Below are positions 48,317-56,242 of a stretch of DNA of 56,242 nt, piece after piece. The first letter of the stretch is position 1. Each line of letters opens with the position of its first letter. Source of the DNA: Acidobacteriota bacterium (GTDB lineage: Bacteria > Acidobacteriota > Vicinamibacteria > Vicinamibacterales > 2-12-FULL-66-21); contig QHWT01000051.1 of NCBI GenBank assembly GCA_003222675.1, forward strand, positions 2,088 to 58,329, given 5' to 3'. The position numbers were made by a program, and so were the translations under genes. The notes below the pieces were generated by a model. It did no database searches and had not been told where the DNA came from. It saw nothing but the letters and a program-made list of their open reading frames with translations.

Positions 48317-48775
48317 CTACCGCTTGCTGCTTACTGTACCTTTCTCAATTTCTGCGATCTGATCGAGGCGGCGCTGGTGGCGGCCGCCGTCGAAGGGGGT
48401 GGTGAGCCACAACGCGACGATCTCGTCCGCGAGGGCGAAGGCGACGATGCGTCCGCCGATGGCGAGCACGTTCGCATCGTTGTGTTTGCGCGAGAGGCGC
48501 GTTGTGTAGAGATCGTTGCAGAGCGCGGCGCGGATGCCCTCGACCTTGTTTGCGGCCATCTGTTCGCCCTGGCCGCTGCCGCCGATCACGATGCCGCGGT
48601 CGGCCTGCCCTGACCTCACCAGTCGCGCGACCTCGGCGCAGATCGGCGGATAGTCCACGGGCGCCTCGCTGCCGGTTCCGCGATCGTCCACGGCGTGCCC
48701 GAGGCGCGCCAGCGTCTGGACGAGATGCTGCTTCAGAGGGAAACCCGCGTGATCCGCTCCGATCGCAATGCGCAT
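48317..48775 (-). CDS. rpiB: Ribose-5-phosphate isomerase B RpiB (Glu-type)
   Basis: Interconverts ribose 5-phosphate and ribulose 5-phosphate. It is 152 residues starting MRIAIGADHAGFPLK. The active-site loop is IVIGGSGQGEQMAANKV with glutamate at position 71. In E. coli RpiB the corresponding base is a cysteine; the glutamate form is known from actinobacterial (mycobacterial) RpiB. The ATG is preceded at 8 bases by TATAAT on the reverse strand (48784-48789) with no ribosome-binding site, suggesting a leaderless transcript. Divergent from rlmI by only 20 bases. Confidence 0.93.
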   Translation of the reverse strand: MRIAIGADHAGFPLKQHLVQTLARLGHAVDDRGTGSEAPVDYPPICAEVARLVRSGQADRGIVIGGSGQGEQMAANKVEGIRAALCNDLYTTRLSRKHNDANVLAIGGRIVAFALADEIVALWLTTPFDGGRHQRRLDQIAEIEKGTVSSKR

Positions 48776-48783
48776 GATGTGGA

Positions 48784-48789
48784 ATTATA
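48784..48789 (-). promoter_or_regulatory. -10 box (TATAAT), rpiB
   Basis: A perfect TATAAT on the reverse strand, 8 bases before the rpiB ATG. The whole divergent gap is 20 bases, so the -35 region must lie inside rlmI. On the forward strand TTATAC (48785-48790) could similarly serve rlmI. Confidence 0.55.
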
Positions 48790-48795
48790 CGGTAG

Positions 48796-49953
48796 ATGCC
48801 GACCGCTACCATCACACGCAAAGGCGAAGATCGCGTTCGCGCGGGGCACCCGTGGATCTACCGCAGCGACGTGATCGAGGTGAACGCCGAGCCAGGCGAC
48901 ATCGCGTCGGTCACCGCGCGCGGCCGCACGATCGGATATGCACTATTCAGCGATCGCTCCGAGATCGTGCTGCGCATGATCTCGCACGGCGAGGACCCGC
49001 CTGCAGACAGTATGTGGCGCGACCGCCTTGCCGCCGCGATCGCGTACCGCGAATCGCTTGCGCTCGACGCGACAGCGTATCGTCTCGTTCACGGCGAAGC
49101 GGATCGCCTGCCGTCCCTCATCGTCGACCGGTACGGCGACCACCTCGTCGTCCAGGCGCTCTCACAGGCAGTCGATCGGCGGCTGCCCGAGATCACGAAG
49201 ATGCTCGTAGAGCTGCTGCGGCCGGCGGGCATTCTCGCTCGCAACGATCCGCGGGTCCGTTTGCTCGAAGGACTCGAGCAGCGCGTCGAATCGCTGTACG
49301 GCGACATGCCGGAGGCCATCGACGTCCGTGAGGGGGCGGTTCGCTACCGGGTCGACCCCTGGCGCGGCCAGAAGACCGGGCTGTTCCTCGATCAACGCGA
49401 GAACCGTGAGGCGGCGCTGCGCTATGCGCGCGGACGCGTGCTCGATGCGTTCAGTTACAACGGCGGCTTCGCGTTGGCGCTTGCGCCGAAGAGCGAGACG
49501 GTGCTGGCCGTCGATATCTCCGAGGACGCTGTCGAGCGCATTCGGGCGAACGCCGCGCGCAACAACCTGCCGAACGTGGAAGCTCGCGCGATGAACGTAT
49601 TCGACGAGTTGCGGGAGCTCGAGCGCATCGGGGCCCGCTTCGACACGATCGTGCTCGACCCGCCCGCTTTCGCAAAGAACAAGGCCGCGGTGCCGAAGGC
49701 CCTTTCGGGCTACAAGGAAATCAACCTGCGCGCGCTGAAGCTGCTCCAGCGGGGCGGGTTTCTGGTCACGTGCAGCTGCTCGTACAACGTGGGCGAGGCG
49801 ACATTTCTGGACGTGGTGTCGGACGCGGCTGCCGACGCACACGTCGAAGTGTCGCTCGTCGAAAAGCGGGCACAGGGACGCGATCATCCCATCCTTGTTA
49901 ACGTGCCCGAAACCTACTATTTGAAATGCCTGATCCTCCGGCGGCTTGCGTAA
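48796..49953 (+). CDS. Class I SAM-dependent rRNA methyltransferase, RlmI-like
   Basis: A 385-residue protein with an N-terminal PUA domain (RVRAGHPWIYRSDVIEV) and a C-terminal Rossmann methyltransferase domain. RNA m5C methyltransferase features are seen: KTGLFLDQRENR, VLDAFSYNGGFALALA (motif I, about residue 220), VLDPPAFAKNK (motif IV, about 287) and TCSCSYNV (motif VI). In E. coli, RlmI methylates 23S rRNA C1962; the same target is likely but not shown. It diverges from rpiB across 20 bases. Confidence 0.9.
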   Translation: MPTATITRKGEDRVRAGHPWIYRSDVIEVNAEPGDIASVTARGRTIGYALFSDRSEIVLRMISHGEDPPADSMWRDRLAAAIAYRESLALDATAYRLVHGEADRLPSLIVDRYGDHLVVQALSQAVDRRLPEITKMLVELLRPAGILARNDPRVRLLEGLEQRVESLYGDMPEAIDVREGAVRYRVDPWRGQKTGLFLDQRENREAALRYARGRVLDAFSYNGGFALALAPKSETVLAVDISEDAVERIRANAARNNLPNVEARAMNVFDELRELERIGARFDTIVLDPPAFAKNKAAVPKALSGYKEINLRALKLLQRGGFLVTCSCSYNVGEATFLDVVSDAAADAHVEVSLVEKRAQGRDHPILVNVPETYYLKCLILRRLA

Positions 49954-50296
49954 GGATGGCTCAGGGCTCAGGGGCTCAAGGAGTGAGCCATGACGTCAGC
50001 GTCCGATCGACACGTGATCGAACGTGGCCGTCGCGAGCCGTGACGCCGAATGGCTCGAAATGGCCAGTCCCACCATCTCCGGGCTTCAGGCTTCAGGCGG
50101 CTTCAGGCTTCGGGCCTCGGGCTTCAGAGGTCAGGCTTCAGGCTTCAGGAAGATCCGGATGGTTTGCTGTAGCTGATGTTGAAACGTGGCCGGATCTCAC
50201 TCTGGATGAAACGCCCGAAGCCTGAAGCCCGAAGCCCGAAATTCCAAGCCCGAAGCCCGAAATCCGAAGCCGCCGTGAGGTACCGCAGTAGGATCG
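49954..50296. repeat. 343-bp gap with inverted CTTCAGG/CCTGAAG heptamer arrays
   Basis: No gene. Units ggctcag twice at 49958-49971. Then a left array at 50081-50150 (cgggctt, caggctt types, about ten units) and a right array at 50214-50271 (cccgaag, cctgaag types, about eight units) in the opposite orientation. The 63-base core between them (50151-50213) contains two ccggat copies. The arms could pair into a very long stem. Confidence 0.85.
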
Positions 50297-51031
50297 ATGA
50301 AGCCGCTGGGATGGCTGACGACGATGAGGCTGACACCGACTGTGCTGATCGTGCTCTGGATGCTGCTGCCGCGCATCGACGGGAGGCAAGCGCATTCGCC
50401 GCAGGCGGACGTCAGCATCGACATGCGGAACGTCCACCTGCGCGTCTCGGATGACGCCGCCCTCGACGTCAACTGGATTCATGGGCGCCTGCACAGCACG
50501 TCACCTGACCGGCCGCCGGTGTTCGATGACCAGTCATCCTTCACGATGGAGATCGACGACGCGGAGGTCGCGCTCGATGCCGCGAGCCTGACCGCGCTTG
50601 TCAACCGCGCCTTCGCATTCAAAGGATCGAATCTCTCCGACCTGCGCGTCTCGTTCGACGGCAACAACATCGTGCAGCGCGGCAAGCTGTCGAAGGGCAT
50701 CTCGGTGCCGTTCACCGTCACCGCGTCGGTGACGGCGACAGCCGAAGGGCAACTCGTCATCCATCCCGTGAAGGTGAAGGCCGCAGGGATTCCGGCGGCG
50801 AAGCTGATGGGGCTCTTCGGAGTCGAACTGCAGGACCTGATAAAAGGCCGCCCGGAGGCGGGCATCGCGGTGCATGAGAACGACCTCATCCTCGATCCCG
50901 CGAAGCTGCTGCCGCCACCCGCGACGCGCGGCCGCATCGTCAAGGCGTTCGTGCGCGGAGATCGTCTCGTGCAGATTTTGGTTTCGCGGGAACGCGATCC
51001 GCTTCGGCCGGCTCACGATGTCCAACGCTGA
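50297..51031 (+). CDS. Secreted hypothetical protein (broken 3' end)
   Basis: A 244-residue protein with an N-terminal hydrophobic segment (LTPTVLIVLWMLLPRIDG), so exported or anchored. The central part (SSFTMEIDDAEVALDAASL, ALVNRAF, LSDLRVSFDGNNIVQRGKL, VTASVTATAEGQLVIHP) resembles a DUF2993/LmeA-like lipid-binding fold in pattern only. It reads convincingly to GDRLVQIL near 50980, then the C-terminus (VSRERDPLRPAHDVQR) appears out of frame. The expected continuation lies in another frame up to 51179. An AGGAT sequence precedes the ATG. Confidence 0.7.
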   Translation: MKPLGWLTTMRLTPTVLIVLWMLLPRIDGRQAHSPQADVSIDMRNVHLRVSDDAALDVNWIHGRLHSTSPDRPPVFDDQSSFTMEIDDAEVALDAASLTALVNRAFAFKGSNLSDLRVSFDGNNIVQRGKLSKGISVPFTVTASVTATAEGQLVIHPVKVKAAGIPAAKLMGLFGVELQDLIKGRPEAGIAVHENDLILDPAKLLPPPATRGRIVKAFVRGDRLVQILVSRERDPLRPAHDVQR

Positions 51032-51179
51032 CTTGAAGCTGATTGACATGGATCCGAAGGATCCGTTTGATTTTTATTCCGCGAAATACAATCAGCAGCT
51101 TGTCGCGGGGTACTCGAAGAACACTCCCGATGGCGCATTGCGCACCTACATGCCGGACTTCAACGATCTCAAGCGCTGA
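51018..51179 (+). pseudogene. Out-of-frame C-terminal end of the preceding hypothetical protein
   Basis: Reading the frame of base 50874 gives FRGNAIRFGRLTMSNADLKL, then DMDPKDPFDFY and LVAGYSKNTPDGALRTYMPDF, which has the look of a conserved protein tail. It begins about where the upstream gene loses its pattern (50975-50990). I infer a small deletion with a frame change. An ATG at 51018 could in principle start a separate 53-residue protein. Confidence 0.5.
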
Positions 51180-51200
51180 ATTTGTGCGTACGCGTGCATC

Positions 51201-53477
<2,277 letters not shown>

Positions 53478-53593
53478 AGAGGGTTCCTTCATGGAACCTA
53501 GAACCTTTATAGAACCTAGAACCTCTATAGAACCTAGAACCTCGGGAACCAGAATCGATGGAACCCAGGGAACCCCGAACCCGGGAACCCTCT
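53478..53593. repeat. AGAACCT heptamer array between convergent GNAT and ilvA genes
   Basis: Outer arms agagggttcc (53478-53487) and ggaaccctct (53584-53593) form a perfect 10-bp inverted repeat. Inside are AGAACCT units in pairs separated by ttat or ctat spacers (11-bp steps), then ggaacccagg-like units. It starts right after the GNAT stop and ends five bases before the ilvA stop, so it fills the convergent gap and could end both transcripts. Confidence 0.8.
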
Positions 53594-53598
53594 CTTGG

Positions 53599-55122
53599 TC
53601 AAGCAAGGAACATCTCGTAGGCGGTATTGCCGCTTTCGCGTTGATAGCGATAGCCGAGCTCGGCGAGGAACTGCTCGAACCGTGCAAGGTCTTCCGCCGG
53701 CACTTCGAAACCCGCAAGCACGCGGCCGAAGTCTGCGCCGTGATTGCGATAGTGGAACAGGCTGATGTTCCAGCGTCCGCCAAGCTTGTCGAGGAACTCC
53801 ATCAATGCGCCGGGCCGTTCCGGAAATTCGAAGCGGCAGAGATACTCGTTCTCGACCGCGGGGCTTCGGCCGCCCACCATGTGGCGCACGTGCAGCTTCG
53901 CCACCTCGTTGTCGGTGAGATCGACCGTCCGATAGCCGGCGCGTTCGAGCCCCGCGGTGAGCGATCCGGCATCCTCTCGCGACCGCGTGGCGATCCCGAC
54001 GAAAATGTGCGCGCAATCGCGGCCGCTCAACCGGTAGTTGAACTCAGTGACGACCCGACGGCCGATCGTCTGACAGAACTCGCGAAAGGCGCCGGGCCGC
54101 TCCGGGATCGTGACGCCGAAGATCGCTTCGCGCGCCTCACCGAGTTCCGCGCGCTCGGCGACGAACCGGAGGCGATCGAAGTTCATATTGGCGCCGCTGA
54201 GAATGGCGGCGAGCTTCGTATTGGTGGCGCCGGTCTGCTCGATCCATTTCCGGACGCCCGCCACGGCGAGTGCTCCGGCGGGCTCCATAATCGATCGCGT
54301 ATCGTCGAAGATGTCCTTCACCGCGGCGCAGATTTCGTCGTTCGACACTCGCACGATCTCGTCCACCGTCGCCTGCACGATTGGAAACGTGAGCCGGCCG
54401 ACCTCGCGCACCGCGACGCCGTCCGCGAAGATCCCCACCGTATCGAGGACCACGCGTCTTCCCGCCGCGAGTGATTGGTACATCGCATCCGCCTCGTAGG
54501 GCTCGACGCCGATCACACGAACGGCCGGACGCAGCGCTTTCACGTAACTGGCGATGCCCGCGATGAGCCCGCCGCCACCGACAGGGACAAAGATGGCGGC
54601 CACGTCACCGAGAGGGTGACGCAGGATTTCGTCGCCGATTGTGCCTTGCCCCGCAATGACGAGCGGATCGTCAAACGGATCGACGAAGACGTGTCCGGTC
54701 TGGCGCACGAGTCTGTCGCAATGACTCCGCGCGTCAGCATACGTGTCCCCGGTGAGCACGACGTCCGCACCCAGGTCACGCACGGCTTGAACTTTGATCT
54801 CAGGGGTCGTCTGCGGCATCACGATCAGCGCGCGGAGCCCCAGGTGCCGTGCGGCAAAGGCGACGCCCTGGGCGTGATTGCCGGCACTGGCGGCAATCAC
54901 GCCGCGTTCGCGTTCCTCCTCCGTCATGTGCGCGATGCGGTTGTAGGCGCCGCGCAGCTTGAAGCTGAAAACCGGCTGCAGGTCCTCGCGCTTGAGCCGG
55001 ATATCGTTGCGCAATCGGCGCGACAACCGTGGCGCCACTTCGAGCGGCGTTTCATGCGCGACGTCGTATACGCGGCTCGTCAGGATCAGCCGCAGCATCG
55101 AATCAGGGGTCAGAGTTGACAT
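53599..55122 (-). CDS. ilvA: Threonine ammonia-lyase, biosynthetic (IlvA)
   Basis: PLP enzyme converting threonine to 2-oxobutanoate for isoleucine synthesis. It is 507 residues from ATG 55122 (MSTLTPDSMLRLILTSRVYD); ATGs at 55143 and 55188 are alternatives in repeat-like DNA. The PLP lysine is K55 (SFKLRGAYNR), followed by SAGNHAQGVAF and PVGGGGLIAGI. Two ACT-like regulatory domains occupy about residues 335-505 (ERPGAFREFCQTIG, FPERPGALMEFLDKLGGRWN), marking the isoleucine-inhibited biosynthetic form rather than the catabolic one. Confidence 0.95.
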   Translation of the reverse strand: MSTLTPDSMLRLILTSRVYDVAHETPLEVAPRLSRRLRNDIRLKREDLQPVFSFKLRGAYNRIAHMTEEERERGVIAASAGNHAQGVAFAARHLGLRALIVMPQTTPEIKVQAVRDLGADVVLTGDTYADARSHCDRLVRQTGHVFVDPFDDPLVIAGQGTIGDEILRHPLGDVAAIFVPVGGGGLIAGIASYVKALRPAVRVIGVEPYEADAMYQSLAAGRRVVLDTVGIFADGVAVREVGRLTFPIVQATVDEIVRVSNDEICAAVKDIFDDTRSIMEPAGALAVAGVRKWIEQTGATNTKLAAILSGANMNFDRLRFVAERAELGEAREAIFGVTIPERPGAFREFCQTIGRRVVTEFNYRLSGRDCAHIFVGIATRSREDAGSLTAGLERAGYRTVDLTDNEVAKLHVRHMVGGRSPAVENEYLCRFEFPERPGALMEFLDKLGGRWNISLFHYRNHGADFGRVLAGFEVPAEDLARFEQFLAELGYRYQRESGNTAYEMFLA

Positions 55123-55255
55123 GGCGTATGGCTCGGGGCTCATTGGTGCGGGCGATTCAGGGCTCACCCTGGCTCGGGGCGCTGGCACGAGTCATAAGCC
55201 ATTGAAGCCATCAGCCAGCTCGAGCCATAGGTCGTGCGTCATAAGCCGATGATCA

Positions 55256-55261
55256 TATTCT
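55256..55261 (+). promoter_or_regulatory. Putative -10 box (TATTCT), acid phosphatase
   Basis: TATTCT lies 6 bases before the phosphatase ATG with no ribosome-binding site. The pattern matches those before gltA, ada and hutI. The 55123-55267 gap also has a direct repeat gtcataagcc near 55191 and 55239. Confidence 0.45.
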
Positions 55262-55267
55262 GTCGAG

Positions 55268-56158
55268 ATGATTTTCCACCGTAGCCGGCATGGAGTGCTG
55301 ATCGGACTCGTCACGATTGTCGCGGCGTGCGCTTCGAGATCGAATGGACCGAGCGTCTCCCCGGCGCCGCCGGCGGCAGGCGCCACGCAGGCTGCGCGTC
55401 AGACGCACGAAAATCTGAACGCGGTGCTCTGGATGCAAACAGCGGCCGAATACCGTGCGTCGACGATGCAGGCGTATCGTCTCGCGCAGCTGCAACTCGA
55501 TACGGCGCTCGGTGACCCCGCGTGGACGGCCGCGACGGAACAGACAGGCGACGTTTCGTCGCTTCCACCGGCGGTGATCCTCGATCTCGACGAGACCGTC
55601 ATCGACAACTCTGCGTTCCAGGCGCGGCAGGTGCAGGACGCGTCCGCGTATTCGGAGGAGGCATGGAACCGCTGGGTCGAGGAACGAAAGTCCGGCGCGA
55701 TCCCCGGAGCGATCGAGTTCCTCGCATACGCGAAGAGTCGTGGTGTGACGCCATTCTATGTGACCAACCGCGACCACAAGGTCGAAGACGCGACGCGTGA
55801 CGTGCTCGCGAAGCTCGGCGTCCCCGTCACAGCCGAGCGTGATGCGGTGCTCACGCGGCACGAGAGCGGGTGGGATGGGTCCGACAAATCATCACGGCGC
55901 CAGTCGGTTGCCGCGAACTACCGCGTGCTGCTCGTCGTCGGCGACAACTTCGAGGACTTCGTCTCCGGGACGCGCGCGTCCGTCACGGATCGCGCCGCGC
56001 TGATGCAGAAATACGAGGCGTTCTGGGGGCGGAAATGGATCGTGCTGCCCAACCCGACCTACGGGTCATGGGACGGTGCGCTGACGTTCGGGATGACCCA
56101 GCCGTCAGACGACCAGACGCTCGCGGCGAAGTATCACGCACTGAAGACGGAGCGCTGA
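55268..56158 (+). CDS. HAD-type acid phosphatase lipoprotein, e(P4)/class C family
   Basis: A 296-residue predicted lipoprotein with lipobox VAAC (C21). The HAD nucleophile motif is DLDETVIDN (D106 and D108), matching the DLDET form of class B/C acid phosphatases and 5'-nucleotidase lipoprotein e(P4). The third motif is seen in VGDNFEDF. An insert of helices precedes the catalytic core (residues about 45-95), as in e(P4). It would dephosphorylate nucleotides or NMN in the periplasm or outer membrane. Confidence 0.9.
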   Translation: MIFHRSRHGVLIGLVTIVAACASRSNGPSVSPAPPAAGATQAARQTHENLNAVLWMQTAAEYRASTMQAYRLAQLQLDTALGDPAWTAATEQTGDVSSLPPAVILDLDETVIDNSAFQARQVQDASAYSEEAWNRWVEERKSGAIPGAIEFLAYAKSRGVTPFYVTNRDHKVEDATRDVLAKLGVPVTAERDAVLTRHESGWDGSDKSSRRQSVAANYRVLLVVGDNFEDFVSGTRASVTDRAALMQKYEAFWGRKWIVLPNPTYGSWDGALTFGMTQPSDDQTLAAKYHALKTER

Positions 56159-56171
56159 CACACGCTGTGTC

Positions 56172-56242
56172 GGGGTGCGGGGTGCGGGGCCCGGGGTGCG
56201 GGGTGCGGGGTGCGGGTGCGGGGTGCGGGGTGCGGGTGCGGG
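56172..56242. repeat. GGGGTGC heptamer array, cut by window end
   Basis: At least ten units of ggggtgc, with one ggggccc and two 6-bp units (gggtgc). The array begins 13 bases after the phosphatase stop and runs off the window, so its full length is unknown. It has strong G-strand bias and could form a G-quadruplex. Confidence 0.85.

Noticed and set aside
56172-56242. Low-quality sequence or adapter at the window end
   Set aside because: The 7-bp periodicity matches arrays in the interior of the window, so it is likely genuine repeat DNA.

Overview
The window is GC-rich bacterial chromosome, densely packed with conserved housekeeping genes. The best taxonomic clue is a giant MacB/FtsX-type permease with no ATPase beside it (33121-35547). 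This matches the 'acidobacterial duplicated orphan permease' (ADOP) architecture. Together with gene content and base composition it suggests an Acidobacteriota, perhaps the Vicinamibacteria lineage. That assignment is inference. The meso-diaminopimelate type MurE motif, DnaG, RpoD and LepA fit a Gram-negative-type bacterium.

Layout. 1-14574 is a division and cell-wall (dcw) cluster: ftsI (5' end cut by the window), murE, murF, mraY, murD, ftsW, murG, murC, ftsQ, ftsA, ftsZ. Most junctions are 4-nt overlaps. No murB or ddl lies between murC and ftsQ. ftsI and murE each carry a small out-of-frame deletion at a conserved motif. 14863-16608 is a B12-binding-type radical SAM protein. 16672-18816 holds a small SpoVG-like gene, acpS and pgeF (head to head with overlapping start codons) and a LEA2 lipoprotein. 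18875-21388 is a reverse-strand set: zinc-ribbon coiled-coil protein, RNase HI-like protein and a TPR protein interrupted by an amber codon. Then come a CAT-anticodon tRNA and the reverse-strand run mutS2-dnaG-rpoD (27956 down to 21877). 28167-33036 has larB, a membrane glycosyltransferase, citrate synthase and ada. 33121-38759 has the ADOP permease, lepA, lepB and a small membrane protein. 38778-43501 is reverse strand: a histidine/folate pair (hutI plus cyclodeaminase), a DUF167 protein, divIVA, yggS and a secreted TPR protein. 43685-44895 is a visibly more AT-rich two-gene module, a Dam/DpnM-type adenine methyltransferase overlapping a compact PD-(D/E)XK-like protein. It is the likeliest horizontally acquired system here. 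44985-49953 has dinG, glyA and rpiB (reverse) and an rRNA methyltransferase (forward). 50297-56158 has a secreted hypothetical gene with a broken 3' end, thiC, a GNAT acetyltransferase, ilvA and an e(P4)-type acid phosphatase.

The most unusual feature is in the intergenic DNA. Nearly every non-operonic gap carries tandem arrays of 7-bp units. The unit differs from locus to locus (for example GTGAACC, ACCTCGG, CCTGAAG, GGAGGCA, GGGGTGC, GAGCACC, TTCGGCA) and is often present as an inverted pair around a short core. A second class is short palindromes with 7-9-bp arms around a TNNA centre (TGAA, TTTA, TCAA), many followed by CTAC. These elements supply stop codons, abut promoters and separate convergent genes. 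Several starts outside operons (citrate synthase, ada, hutI, rpiB, the phosphatase) have a TANNNT box 6-8 nt before the start codon, suggesting leaderless transcripts.

No CRISPR array, insertion sequence, prophage or rRNA operon was seen. All functional statements come from reading the sequence and known family motifs; no database search was run.
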